This document shows, piece by piece, positions 53,606-63,281 of a DNA stretch of 64,000 nt (positions are counted from its first letter, which is position 1; every line of letters begins with the position of its first letter). The notes under the pieces were generated by a model. It was not told where the DNA came from. It was given only the letters and a program-made list of their open reading frames with translations, and searched no databases. Source of the DNA: an uncultured Pelagibacteraceae bacterium (GTDB lineage Bacteria; Pseudomonadota; Alphaproteobacteria; Pelagibacterales; Pelagibacteraceae); NCBI GenBank assembly GCA_902597875.1, contig CACJZK010000002.1, forward strand, positions 1 to 64,000, in the 5' to 3' direction. The position numbers and the translations under genes are program-made.

Positions 53606-55072
53606 CTATTTTAATTTTTTAAAAAGTATTTCGTTTACCAATTTTGGATTAGCTTTACCTTCTGAAGCTTTCATGACTTGGCCAACAAAAAAACCAAATA
53701 ATTTATCTTTTCCAGACTTATATTGATCTACTTTATCTTTATTATTATTTAGTATTTTATCTATAATTCGCTCTAATTCTTTAGGGTCACTTTTCTGTTG
53801 TAATCCTTTACTTTCTATAATTTTATTTGGTTCCTCTCCTGTTTCCTTCATTATTTCAAAAACATCTTTCGCAGTTCTTCCTGAAATAACTCCTGAACTT
53901 ATTGAATTAATTAATTGAGCCATTATTTTTGCAGTTACTGGAGATTGAGATATGGAAATATTTTTTTCATTTAAAGATGCAAAAAGATCACCCATAATCC
54001 AATTTTTAGTTAATTTTATGTCTGAAGTTTTAGCTACCTCCTCAAAATAGTCAGATATTTCTTTTTCAGAAACTAAAACATTAGCTTCGTAAGAACTTAA
54101 AGCATAATTTTTTATAAAACGTTCTTTTTTTTGATCAGGTAATTCAGGTAGATTTTTCCTAATTTTTTCAATTAATTTCTTATCTAAGTTTAAGGGTAAT
54201 AAGTCTGGGTCAGGAAAGTATCTATAATCGTGAGCATCTTCTTTTGATCTCATTGATCTTGTTTCATTTTTTTTTGTATCAAATAATCTCGTTTCTTGAT
54301 CAATAGATTTTCCAGATTCTAACAATTCTACTTGTCTTTGAGATTCATAAGCTATAGCCATTTGCATAAATTTTATTGAATTTACGTTTTTTATTTCACA
54401 TCTTGTTCCAAGTTTTTTTTCTCCTTCTTTTCTTACTGATATATTTACATCTGCTCTTAATGAACCTTCTTGCATATTACCATCACATGTACCTAAATAT
54501 CTCATAATTGATCTTAGCTTTTTAATGTAAGCGTTTACTTCGTTAGGAGATCTTAAGTCTGGTTTGCTTACTATTTCCATGAGTGCAACGCCCGATCTGT
54601 TTAAATCTACATATGTGTTGTTTGGATCAATATCATGAATGCTTTTTCCAGCATCTTGCTCTAAATGCAGTCTTTCTATACCTACATTTTTTATACCCTC
54701 TGGCAAATCTAAAGTTATATTACCCTCTCCAACTATAGGATTTTTATATTGTGAAATCTGATAGCCTTGGGGAAGATCTGCATAAAAATAATTTTTTCGA
54801 TCAAAAACAGAAAAATGATTAATCTTCGCGTTTAAACCTAAGCCTGTTTTTATTGCTTGACGAACACAATATTCATTTATAACGGGTAGCATTCCAGGAA
54901 AAGCGGAGTCTACTAAACTTACTTGAGTGTTTGGTTCAGCTCCAAACTTAGTAGAGGAACCTGAAAAGAGTTTAGAGTTAGAAGTAACCTGAGCGTGCAC
55001 CTCAAGACCAATGATCACTTCCCAATTTCCCTTTTCTCCCTTGATTAAATATTTTCCATCTTGCTTGCTCAT
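53606..55072 (-). CDS. gatB: Asp/Glu-tRNA amidotransferase subunit B
   Basis: From ATG 55072 this is 488 residues; the start forms TAATG with the gatA stop. An in-frame ATG 15 bases upstream is possible. It shows [21 protein letters not shown], the kinase-like domain with [21 protein letters not shown], and the tRNA-binding tail [18 protein letters not shown]. GatCAB converts Glu-tRNA(Gln) and Asp-tRNA(Asn) to Gln- and Asn-tRNA, matching a genome likely lacking one or both synthetases. Confidence 0.95.
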   Translation of the reverse strand: MSKQDGKYLIKGEKGNWEVIIGLEVHAQVTSNSKLFSGSSTKFGAEPNTQVSLVDSAFPGMLPVINEYCVRQAIKTGLGLNAKINHFSVFDRKNYFYADLPQGYQISQYKNPIVGEGNITLDLPEGIKNVGIERLHLEQDAGKSIHDIDPNNTYVDLNRSGVALMEIVSKPDLRSPNEVNAYIKKLRSIMRYLGTCDGNMQEGSLRADVNISVRKEGEKKLGTRCEIKNVNSIKFMQMAIAYESQRQVELLESGKSIDQETRLFDTKKNETRSMRSKEDAHDYRYFPDPDLLPLNLDKKLIEKIRKNLPELPDQKKERFIKNYALSSYEANVLVSEKEISDYFEEVAKTSDIKLTKNWIMGDLFASLNEKNISISQSPVTAKIMAQLINSISSGVISGRTAKDVFEIMKETGEEPNKIIESKGLQQKSDPKELERIIDKILNNNKDKVDQYKSGKDKLFGFFVGQVMKASEGKANPKLVNEILFKKLK

Positions 55073-56532
55073 TATTTTTCCCACCATTTTTTAAGTGTTA
55101 GCTTAAAATTTATTTTTTTTTCTGCCGCATAAGCAATATTTAAAATCTTTTGTTCATCTAAAGGCTTTCCTATCAATTGAAGGCCAAGAGGATAATTATT
55201 GCTATCTGTACCTGCAGGAATAGAAATTGCTGGTATACCAGCCAAATTAACTGGCACTGTGAATATATCATTCAAATACATTGATATCGGATCATCTTTC
55301 TTTTCACCTATCTTAAATGCTGAACTAGGAGTAGACGGTGTTAATAAAGCATCAACTTTTTTAAAAGCCTGATCAAAATCATTTTTTATCAAGTACCTAA
55401 CTTTTTGTGCCTTTAAATAATAAGCATCATAGTAACCTGATGAAAGAACATATGTACCAATTAAAATTCTTCTTTTAACTTCATCTCCAAAACCTTCGGA
55501 TCGAGTGTTTTCATACATCTCTAGAAGATTGTTTCCTCTATTTGATCTAAAACCATATTTTACTCCATCATATCTTGCTAAATTCGAAGAAGCCTCAGCA
55601 GGAGCAACTATATAGTAAGTTGGCAAAGCGTATTTTGTATTCGGTAAACTAATATCAATAATCTCAGCTCCAGATTCTTGTAGCAGTTTCTTTCCGTTTT
55701 CCCAAAGTTTATCTATTTCCTTGGGCATCCCTTCTACTCTGTACTCTTTAGGAATACCAATTTTTAATCCTTTAACCTTGTCAGATAAATTTTTTGAATA
55801 ATTTTCTTTTTTCTTACTTATGGAAGTAGAATCTTTTTCATCAAAACCTGCCATTACTTCTAACATTAAAGCACAATCTTCCACTGATTTTGTCATTGGT
55901 CCAGCTTGATCTAAGGAAGATGCAAATGCAACTATCCCCCATCTAGAGCAAAGACCGTAAGTTGGTTTTAAGCCAACTGTTCCTGTAAATGATGCAGGCT
56001 GCCTGATTGAACCACCAGTGTCAGTACCAATAGTTACCGGAGTTAGATCTGCAGCTAAAGCACTTGCAGAACCTCCAGATGATCCGCCAGGAACAGTATT
56101 TTCAGCTATTGGGTTCATTACGTTTCCAAAATAACTCGTTTCATTTGAAGAACCCATTGCATACTCATCACAATTTAATTTTCCTAGTAGAAATGCACCC
56201 TCTTTCCATAAATTATTTGTTATTGTTGATTCATAATTTGGAATAAAATTTTCTAACATTTTGCTACCAGCTGTAGTTTTGACACCACTAGTGCAGAAAA
56301 GATCTTTAACAGCTATGGGAATTCCTGGTAAAAGATTTTTAAATTCAGGTTTTTTATCAAAATTTTTAGCTTTTACTAGAGCTGACTCAGAACATTTTGT
56401 GATAAATGAATTTAACCTTTTGTCTTTCTCAATATTTTTTATAAATGACTCGGTTAACTCTTCAGATTTAATCTCTTTTTTTTTAATTAATTTGGTAATC
56501 TCTGTTAAGCTTTTTTTTGTTAATTCTGTCAT
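55072..56532 (-). CDS. gatA: Asp/Glu-tRNA amidotransferase subunit A
   Basis: This 486-residue amidase has the Ser-cisSer-Lys triad: Lys in [20 protein letters not shown], serines in [14 protein letters not shown] and [16 protein letters not shown]. The C-terminal [18 protein letters not shown] and [12 protein letters not shown] are typical. It lies one base downstream of gatC (56532) and one base overlapping gatB, so gatC-gatA-gatB is a single unit. Confidence 0.96.
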   Translation of the reverse strand: MTELTKKSLTEITKLIKKKEIKSEELTESFIKNIEKDKRLNSFITKCSESALVKAKNFDKKPEFKNLLPGIPIAVKDLFCTSGVKTTAGSKMLENFIPNYESTITNNLWKEGAFLLGKLNCDEYAMGSSNETSYFGNVMNPIAENTVPGGSSGGSASALAADLTPVTIGTDTGGSIRQPASFTGTVGLKPTYGLCSRWGIVAFASSLDQAGPMTKSVEDCALMLEVMAGFDEKDSTSISKKKENYSKNLSDKVKGLKIGIPKEYRVEGMPKEIDKLWENGKKLLQESGAEIIDISLPNTKYALPTYYIVAPAEASSNLARYDGVKYGFRSNRGNNLLEMYENTRSEGFGDEVKRRILIGTYVLSSGYYDAYYLKAQKVRYLIKNDFDQAFKKVDALLTPSTPSSAFKIGEKKDDPISMYLNDIFTVPVNLAGIPAISIPAGTDSNNYPLGLQLIGKPLDEQKILNIAYAAEKKINFKLTLKKWWEK

Positions 56533-56819
56533 TATTCAATAACCTTTGGTACAATAAAAAATTCTTCATTTTTTTGAGGTGAGTTTTTTAGTATTTTTTC
56601 TCGAATTTTCCCATCATTAACAACATCTTCTCTTGATCTTAATGGTTCATTCAAAATTGATGATAATGGTTCAGTTTTATCTGTGTTTATTTCATTTAAC
56701 TGCTCTATAAATTTAAAAATTGAGGATAAATCTTTAGCTAAAGCATCTGTTTTTTTAGAATCTAATGAGATCCTAGCTAATTGACTAATATGCTTAATTT
56801 TATCTTTATCTATGGACAT
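56532..56819 (-). CDS. gatC: Asp/Glu-tRNA amidotransferase subunit C
   Basis: This 95-residue protein bridges GatA and GatB. It shows [37 protein letters not shown] (split) and the conserved [19 protein letters not shown] region with [15 protein letters not shown] at the end. It heads the operon and is divergent from ruvX by 53 bases. Confidence 0.95.
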   Translation of the reverse strand: MSIDKDKIKHISQLARISLDSKKTDALAKDLSSIFKFIEQLNEINTDKTEPLSSILNEPLRSREDVVNDGKIREKILKNSPQKNEEFFIVPKVIE

Positions 56820-56872
56820 TTGTGAAATATGTTAAGTATACAAGAAATTAATATCATAAAATATAAAATAAA

Positions 56873-57328
56873 ATGCTGGATATTAAAGATTTTAAGAAAA
56901 AATTGGATAAAAAATCAAGATTAATGGGCATAGATCCTGGAAAAAAACGAGTTGGTATAGCGCTATCTGATGAGAATAAAGTAGTGGCCACTCCTTATAA
57001 AGTTTTATTAAAAGAAAACTATGAGACATTTTTGAAGGATATCGTGAAAATAATTCATGAAAATAGCATTAAAGGTATAATAATAGGTAATCCCATAAAT
57101 ATGGATGGGACACCAAGTAAATCATCTCAGTCTGCTAAAGACTTGGCTATAAATCTATCAAAAAATATTTCTGAACCTATCACTTTGTGGGACGAAAGAC
57201 TGTCTAGTGATGGAGCTTTCAATTTAACAAGGAATTTAAACATAAATACGAGTAAAACAGTTCAAAAATTAGATGAAAATGCGGCTGCTTTTATTCTTCA
57301 GGGTGCATTAGATTATTTAAAGAAATAA
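56873..57328 (+). CDS. ruvX: Putative Holliday junction resolvase RuvX (YqgF)
   Basis: This 151-residue RNase H-fold protein has RLMGIDPGKKRVGIALSDENK, IIGNPINMDGTPSKSSQSAKDL and the acidic LWDERLSSDGAFNLTRNL and LDENAAAFILQGAL motifs. It is implicated in rRNA maturation and Holliday junction processing. It is the first gene of the ruvX-pyrB-pyrC-plsY-topA run. Confidence 0.94.
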   Translation: MLDIKDFKKKLDKKSRLMGIDPGKKRVGIALSDENKVVATPYKVLLKENYETFLKDIVKIIHENSIKGIIIGNPINMDGTPSKSSQSAKDLAINLSKNISEPITLWDERLSSDGAFNLTRNLNINTSKTVQKLDENAAAFILQGALDYLKK

Positions 57329-57368
57329 CTTGCTATCATAACTTAAAAGGCCTATAGAGTTGATTTTA

Positions 57369-58316
57369 ATGGCAGTTATAAAAAAAACTTCAGCTATTAA
57401 AAATCAGCCAAAACACCTATTGGGTATCCAAAATCTTTCAATTCAAGAAGCAAAAAATATTCTTAATGAAGCTAAAACTTTTATAAAGTTAAATAGAAGT
57501 AATTCAAAAAAACTTGATGTTCTTAGAGGAAAAACTCAAATAAATTTATTTTTTGAACCTTCAACGCGTACTCAAAGCTCTTTTGACCTTGCTGGTAAAA
57601 GATTGGGTGCCGATGTTATGACTATGAATGTAGTAAATTCATCTCTCAAGAAAGGTGAAACATTGATAGATACAGCAATGACATTAAATGCTATGCACCC
57701 CGATATTATTGTAATAAGACATCAGGACTCTGGTGCCCCTAATTTGCTATCTCAAAAAGTTAATTGCGCAGTCATAAACGCTGGTGACGGAAGAAGAGAG
57801 CATCCAACTCAAGCACTTCTAGATGCTTTAACAATAATTGACAGAAAAGGAAAAATAGAAGGTTTAAAAATTGGAATTTGCGGAGACATATTACATTCAA
57901 GAGTTGCTAGATCAAATATTTATTTAATGAACATGTTAGGTGCTGAAGTTAATGTAGTAGCACCAAAAACTTTAATGCCAAAATCTATTGAAAAACTTGG
58001 GGCAAAATCTTTCACAGATATGAAAAAAGGATTGGACTCTTGCGATATTGTTATGATGTTAAGATTACAAAATGAAAGAATGCAAGGTTCCTTCTTACCA
58101 TCTAAAAGAGAATATTATGAATATTTTGGTTTAACTCCAGAAAAATTAAAATATGCCAACAAAGATGCTTTGGTCATGCACCCCGGCCCAATGAACAGAG
58201 GTGTGGAAATTGATACAAAATTAGCTGATAATATCAATGTTAGTCTAGTCAAAGAACAAGTTGAACTTGGTGTGGCAGTTAGAATGGCATGTCTAAAAAT
58301 ATATTGTAAAAAATAA
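57369..58316 (+). CDS. pyrB: Aspartate carbamoyltransferase catalytic subunit
   Basis: This 315-residue enzyme starts at ATG 57369 (an upstream in-frame TTG at 57360 is possible). The carbamoyl-phosphate motif [32 protein letters not shown] and [12 protein letters not shown] identify it. It starts pyrimidine synthesis and is followed directly by a pseudo-dihydroorotase, an arrangement known to form a PyrB-PyrC' complex in some bacteria. Confidence 0.95.
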   Translation: MAVIKKTSAIKNQPKHLLGIQNLSIQEAKNILNEAKTFIKLNRSNSKKLDVLRGKTQINLFFEPSTRTQSSFDLAGKRLGADVMTMNVVNSSLKKGETLIDTAMTLNAMHPDIIVIRHQDSGAPNLLSQKVNCAVINAGDGRREHPTQALLDALTIIDRKGKIEGLKIGICGDILHSRVARSNIYLMNMLGAEVNVVAPKTLMPKSIEKLGAKSFTDMKKGLDSCDIVMMLRLQNERMQGSFLPSKREYYEYFGLTPEKLKYANKDALVMHPGPMNRGVEIDTKLADNINVSLVKEQVELGVAVRMACLKIYCKK

Positions 58317-59609
58317 ATGAAACCTAAATACTTAATAAATGCAAAAATTATAGATCCAGCTCAAGAATTAGATTTAGTTGGAGGTCTAATTATCGATGAA
58401 AAAGGGAAAATTAAAGCCATTGGTAAAGAAGTAAATAAATCAAATATACCAAGTAATGCAGAAATTATCGATATAAAAAAAAATACTTTAATGCCTGGAT
58501 TAGTTGATATGAAAACTTTTGTAGGAGAACCGGGTTATGAATATAAAGAAAATTTTAGAACATTAAGCCAAGCTGCATTAGCTGGGGGCGTTACTTCAGT
58601 AGTGTCAATGCCTAATACAAAACCTGTAATTGATAACGTTTCAATGGTTGATTTTATAATAAGAAGAGGACGAGACAAAGCAAAAGTAAATATTTTTCCA
58701 TGTGCAACTTTAACTAAAAACATGGATGGTAAATCTATGACTGAGTTTGGCTTGTTGTCAGATAAAGGTATAGTTGGTTTTACCGATGTATCTAGAACTG
58801 TTCAAAATACAGAAGTGATGTCTAGAATAATGAATTATGCATTAGATTTAGGTGTTTTAGTTATTCAACATTCTGAAGATTTTGAGCTTGCAAAAAATGG
58901 TCTAATACATGAAGGGGAAATTTCAACAAGACTAGGATTGAGCGGAATACCATCGATAGCCGAGAAAATTATTGTAGAAAGAGATCTTACTTTACTAGAA
59001 GAATATCCTTGTAGATACCATATTAGCCAAATTTCTTCTAGAAAATCACTAGAAGTCATAAAAAAGAGCAAATCTAATGGAAAAAAATTTACAGTTGGAG
59101 TTTCAATAAATAATTTATCGCTAAATGAGAATGATATAGGTGATTTTAAAACTTTCTTGAAGGTTTCGCCTCCTTTAAGATCCGAAAAAGACAGGATGTC
59201 TTTAGTTAATGGAATTAAAGAAGATTTAATAGATGTTATTGTTTCTGATCATAAACCAGAAGACGAGGAGTCTAAAAGGCTTCCTTTTGCTCAGGCTGCG
59301 ACTGGTGCTATAGGTGTTGAAACTTTATTGCCGCTATCTCTTGAATTATATCATAACGGATCTTTGAAACTTAAAAAAATAATTGAAATGTTAACGATGA
59401 ACCCATCAAAGATATTAAATATTAAAAAAGGCTCACTTAAGAAAGGCTTTGATGCGGATATTTGCATCTTTGATCTAAATAAACCATGGGTAGTTAAGGC
59501 GAATGATTTAAAATCAAAATCTAAAAACACAGCGATTGAAGGTAGAAAATTGCAGGGAAAAGTTTTAATGACTTTTCTGAACGGTGAGTTAGTATTTAAT
59601 CAAAAGTGA
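58317..59609 (+). CDS. pyrC: Dihydroorotase-like protein lacking metal-binding histidines (PyrC'/PyrX)
   Basis: This 430-residue amidohydrolase-fold protein aligns with dihydroorotase (LMPGLVDMKTFVGEPGYEYKE, GGVTSVVSMPNTKPV, VSDHKPED), but the usual HxH after the VDM stretch is replaced by Lys66 and Phe68, so it is probably a non-catalytic partner of PyrB. Another active dihydroorotase must be encoded elsewhere. It starts immediately after the pyrB stop and overlaps plsY by 4 bases. Confidence 0.85.
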   Translation: MKPKYLINAKIIDPAQELDLVGGLIIDEKGKIKAIGKEVNKSNIPSNAEIIDIKKNTLMPGLVDMKTFVGEPGYEYKENFRTLSQAALAGGVTSVVSMPNTKPVIDNVSMVDFIIRRGRDKAKVNIFPCATLTKNMDGKSMTEFGLLSDKGIVGFTDVSRTVQNTEVMSRIMNYALDLGVLVIQHSEDFELAKNGLIHEGEISTRLGLSGIPSIAEKIIVERDLTLLEEYPCRYHISQISSRKSLEVIKKSKSNGKKFTVGVSINNLSLNENDIGDFKTFLKVSPPLRSEKDRMSLVNGIKEDLIDVIVSDHKPEDEESKRLPFAQAATGAIGVETLLPLSLELYHNGSLKLKKIIEMLTMNPSKILNIKKGSLKKGFDADICIFDLNKPWVVKANDLKSKSKNTAIEGRKLQGKVLMTFLNGELVFNQK

Positions 59610-60187
59610 ATCAAGATTTATTAATTATAATTACTTATTCATATATTTTGGGTTCTATACCCTTTGGGTTAGTTTTAACAAAACTTTTCCTAAAAGAAGA
59701 TATAAGAGAAATTGGTTCTGGAAATATAGGAGCAACTAATGTTTTAAGAACTGGGAAAAAAAAATTAGCTGCCCTCACCTTGTTTTTTGATATTGCAAAA
59801 GGTTTTTTGTCTGTTTACATAACCAATATTTTTTTTCCAGAATTTATATACATATCTGGATTAATTTGTTTTTTAGGTCATGTATTTCCTGTCTGGCTTA
59901 AATTTAAAGGCGGCAAAGGCGTAGCTACATATTTAGGCATCCTATGCGCTATCTCGATCAAACTAACTATTGTATTTGGAATTTCGTGGCTAATAATTCT
60001 TTATGCAACTAAATACTCTTCTCTTTCATCTATAATAGGATCTTTAAATGTTTTTCTATTTGCGTTTTTTTTAACTTCAATTTCTTCAAACTTTTTCTAT
60101 TTTACATTTTTTATGATTATAGTTTTTACTCATAAAGAAAATATTGTAAGGATTAAAAACAAAAAAGAAGATAAAATTAAGTTTTAA
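59606..60187 (+). CDS. plsY: Glycerol-3-phosphate acyltransferase PlsY
   Basis: This 193-residue membrane enzyme uses acyl-phosphate from PlsX to acylate glycerol 3-phosphate. It starts with GTG in a GTGA overlap with the pyrC stop and shows YILGSIPFGLVLTKL, IGSGNIGATNVLRTGKKK, LGHVFPVWLKFKGGKGVATY. dprA, often found next, is absent. Confidence 0.94.
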   Translation: MNQDLLIIITYSYILGSIPFGLVLTKLFLKEDIREIGSGNIGATNVLRTGKKKLAALTLFFDIAKGFLSVYITNIFFPEFIYISGLICFLGHVFPVWLKFKGGKGVATYLGILCAISIKLTIVFGISWLIILYATKYSSLSSIIGSLNVFLFAFFLTSISSNFFYFTFFMIIVFTHKENIVRIKNKKEDKIKF

Positions 60188-60221
60188 TTTATTGCCTTTT
60201 TAACAGAAATAATACTATCAT

Positions 60222-60250
60222 TTGACAAATACCATTATATTTGAAAATAA
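60222..60250 (+). promoter_or_regulatory. Candidate promoter of topA
   Basis: A perfect TTGACA (60222-60227) is followed after 17 bases by AAATAA (60245-60250), a poor -10. It lies in the 72-bp gap before topA. Confidence 0.3.
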
Positions 60251-60259
60251 ACGTATATA

Positions 60260-62821
60260 ATGAATCTTGTAATTGTAGAAAGTCCTGCTAAAGCAAAAAC
60301 AATAAATAAATATTTAGGAAAAGATTATATTGTTTTAGCTAGTTATGGACATGTGAGAGATTTACCATCAAAAAATGGTTCTGTAGATCCAGAAAACAAT
60401 TTTAAGATGGAATGGGAACTTGATAGTTTCTCAAAAAAATATGTTAAAGAAATAACTGATGCTGCTGCTGATTCTGAAAGAATTATTTTAGCTACTGATC
60501 CTGATAGAGAAGGTGAAGCCATAGCTTGGCATGTAAGAGAAATTTTGGATGGAAAGAAATTACTAAAAGGTAAAAAAGTTGAAAGAGTAGTATTTAATGA
60601 AATTACAAAAAAAGCTGTTACTAATGGAATAAAAAATCCTAGAGAAATTGAGTCTTTGTTGGTCAACGCTTACATGGCTAGGAGAGCTTTAGACTATTTA
60701 GTTGGTTTTAATATTTCACCTATTTTATGGACGAAACTTCCAGGTTCGAAATCTGCAGGAAGAGTTCAATCTGTTGCCTTGAGACTAATAACTGAACGTG
60801 AACATGAAATTGAACTTTTCAAGCCTACAGAATTTTGGACTATTTCTAGTAACTTCCAATATGACGACAAACTTATAAAATCTAAACTAACAATTTTAAG
60901 TGGGAGTAAAGTAGAAAAATTTTCTTTTAAAAATAAAACTGATTCTGAAAAAGCATTAAATGAGATAAAAAATCAATCGTACAAAATAACAGATGTCTCT
61001 TCGAAAGTTTATCGAAGAAATCCATTAGCGCCGTTTACTACATCAACCTTGCAACAAACAGCATCTGGAAAATTTGGATTTGGTGCCTCTAGAACTATGC
61101 AGATAGCTCAGAGACTTTATCAAGGAATTGATATTGAGGGAGAAGCAGTAGGTCTAATTACATACATGAGAACAGATGGTACTCAAATTTCTAAAGAAGC
61201 AATTTCTGATTTCAGGAATTTTATAGGTATAGAACACGGAAAAGAATTTCTGCCAGAAAATCCTAATAGTTATACTGGAAAAAAAGCAAAGAATGCTCAA
61301 GAAGCACATGAAGCTATCAGGCCGACTGATGTTTCTAGAAAACCCTCTGATATGAAAAAGTATTTGAGCACTGACCAATCGAAGCTTTATGAATTAATCT
61401 GGAATAGAGCTGTATCATCACAAATGAACCCAGCAGAATTTGATAGAAAAAGTATAACTATAGAGTCGGAAAACAAAAAAATTAATTTCAAGGCAAATGG
61501 TTCAACTATTAAATTTGAAGGATATTTAAAAGTCTATAAATTTGAGGAAAAAGATGAAGATCTAAAAAATATTTTACCTGAAGTAAAAGTTGGAGATAAA
61601 GTTTCAATAAAGGAACTATTAGACGATCAACATTTTACAGATCCTCCTCCAAGATACTCTGAAGCTAGTCTTGTAAAAAAAATGGAGGAATTAGGTATAG
61701 GTCGTCCATCTACTTATGCTAGTATAATATCAGTTTTATCCACAAGAAATTATGTAGAGTTATTAAATAAAAGATTCCATCCTACTGATAGGGGTAAATT
61801 ACTTTCAGCATTTCTAGAAAAATTATTTACTAAATATGTTGATTATAACTTTACAGCAGATTTAGAAAATCAGTTAGACGAAATTACAAGTGGTAAAATT
61901 GATTGGGTGAAAGTTTTAGAGGGTTTTTGGAAAGATTTTGATTCAAACGTTGGCCAAGTTAAAGAAAAAAGAACTAGAGAGGTTTTAGATTTGTTAAATG
62001 AAAGTTTGGGTGATCTCGTATTTGAAAGAGATAATAATGATGTTATTGATAGAAAATGTAAACTCTGTAAAACTGGAGAATTAAGTCTTAAAAACAGCTT
62101 CAGAGGAGGTGCTTTTATAGGATGCTCTAATTATCCTGAATGTAAGTTCACTAGACCTTTATCAAAATCAAAAGCATCTCAGCAAATCAGTTTAGCTGAA
62201 CCTAAATTAATTGGAAAAAATGATTTTGGCAAAGAAATTTTCCTTAAAAATGGAAGATTTGGTCCTTATTTACAATTCGAGATTGAGGTAGATGAATTAA
62301 ATAAAATAAAAGGAAAAAAATCTAAAAAGAAAAAGGAAAATGAGAATCTAAAAAATATATCTATACCTAAAGGTCTTCCAATTGAAAAAGTTGATTTGGA
62401 AAAAGCAAAATATTTATGTTCTTTGCCAAAAATTATTGGTAAACACCCTGAGTTAAATGAGGATATAACTATAAACGTTGGTAGGTTCGGTCCCTATTTA
62501 AAATGCTCTAACAAATCAGCTAGAATTGAAAGTATAGACGAATTGTTTACTATAGGTTTAAACAGAGCTATAACTTTAATATCTGAAGCTAAGCCCGGTA
62601 GAATGTCATCCTCGGAAATTAAAAATCTTGGAGAACACCCAGAAGACAAGAAGCCTGTGAGAATCATGAAAGGACAATATGGACCTTACATAAAATATAA
62701 ATCTCTTAACGCAACCATTCCTGAAGATAAGGATCCTTCAGAAATTACAATGGAGGAAGCTTTGATTCTAATAGAAAAAAGAAAAGAATATGATAAAAGC
62801 AAAAAAAAGAGAAAAAAATAA
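60260..62821 (+). CDS. topA: DNA topoisomerase I
   Basis: This 853-residue type IA topoisomerase relaxes negative supercoils. The TOPRIM domain (MNLVIVESPAKAKTINKYLG, ATDPDREGEAIAWH), the active-site tyrosine in GLITYMRTDGT (about 300), one zinc finger (CKLCKTGELSLKNSFRGGAF then CSNYPEC) and two or three GRFGPYL repeats are visible, with a lysine tail. It overlaps ridA by one base as ATAATG. Confidence 0.96.
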   Translation: MNLVIVESPAKAKTINKYLGKDYIVLASYGHVRDLPSKNGSVDPENNFKMEWELDSFSKKYVKEITDAAADSERIILATDPDREGEAIAWHVREILDGKKLLKGKKVERVVFNEITKKAVTNGIKNPREIESLLVNAYMARRALDYLVGFNISPILWTKLPGSKSAGRVQSVALRLITEREHEIELFKPTEFWTISSNFQYDDKLIKSKLTILSGSKVEKFSFKNKTDSEKALNEIKNQSYKITDVSSKVYRRNPLAPFTTSTLQQTASGKFGFGASRTMQIAQRLYQGIDIEGEAVGLITYMRTDGTQISKEAISDFRNFIGIEHGKEFLPENPNSYTGKKAKNAQEAHEAIRPTDVSRKPSDMKKYLSTDQSKLYELIWNRAVSSQMNPAEFDRKSITIESENKKINFKANGSTIKFEGYLKVYKFEEKDEDLKNILPEVKVGDKVSIKELLDDQHFTDPPPRYSEASLVKKMEELGIGRPSTYASIISVLSTRNYVELLNKRFHPTDRGKLLSAFLEKLFTKYVDYNFTADLENQLDEITSGKIDWVKVLEGFWKDFDSNVGQVKEKRTREVLDLLNESLGDLVFERDNNDVIDRKCKLCKTGELSLKNSFRGGAFIGCSNYPECKFTRPLSKSKASQQISLAEPKLIGKNDFGKEIFLKNGRFGPYLQFEIEVDELNKIKGKKSKKKKENENLKNISIPKGLPIEKVDLEKAKYLCSLPKIIGKHPELNEDITINVGRFGPYLKCSNKSARIESIDELFTIGLNRAITLISEAKPGRMSSSEIKNLGEHPEDKKPVRIMKGQYGPYIKYKSLNATIPEDKDPSEITMEEALILIEKRKEYDKSKKKRKK

Positions 62822-63279
62822 TGACAGTTGAAGAAAAAATTAAAGAACTCAAAATTATATTGCCTGATCCAAAAGATCCTGTCGGAGCTTATCTAGCTAC
62901 TAGAAAAGTTGGAAATTTTCTTTTTATATCTGGACAAATATCGATAGATGCAGATGGCAAATTAATCAAAGGAAAAATTGGAAAAGATTTAAATGTAAAA
63001 CAGGGTTATGAAGCTGCAAAGAGATGTGGGCTAGCAATAATTTCACAAGCAAAAAAAGCATGTGGAAATGATCTTTCTAAAATTAAATCATGTATTAAAC
63101 TTACGGGTTATGTTAACTCAACAGATGATTTTACTGACCAACCAAAAGTGATAAATGGGGCCTCAGAAATTATTTCAGAACTCTTTGAGGATAAAGGTTT
63201 ACATTCTAGAGCAGCCATAAGTTCAAATAGTTTACCGTTAGGTGTAGCTGTAGAAGTTGATGCTATATTTGAGATATAA
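62821..63279 (+). CDS. ridA: RidA/YjgF family enamine/imine deaminase
   Basis: This 152-residue protein has FLFISGQISIDADGKLIKGK, the conserved arginine in LHSRAAISSNSLPLGVAVEVDAIFE and a slightly longer N-terminus than E. coli RidA. It hydrolyses reactive enamines from PLP enzymes. It is translationally linked to topA. Confidence 0.9.
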   Translation: MTVEEKIKELKIILPDPKDPVGAYLATRKVGNFLFISGQISIDADGKLIKGKIGKDLNVKQGYEAAKRCGLAIISQAKKACGNDLSKIKSCIKLTGYVNSTDDFTDQPKVINGASEIISELFEDKGLHSRAAISSNSLPLGVAVEVDAIFEI

Positions 63280-63281
63280 AT

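Noticed and set aside
55073-55087. Upstream ATG for gatB (5 extra residues)
   Set aside because: The ATG at 55072 forms a TAATG junction with gatA and precedes the conserved N-terminus; the same pattern decides trhO at 52947.
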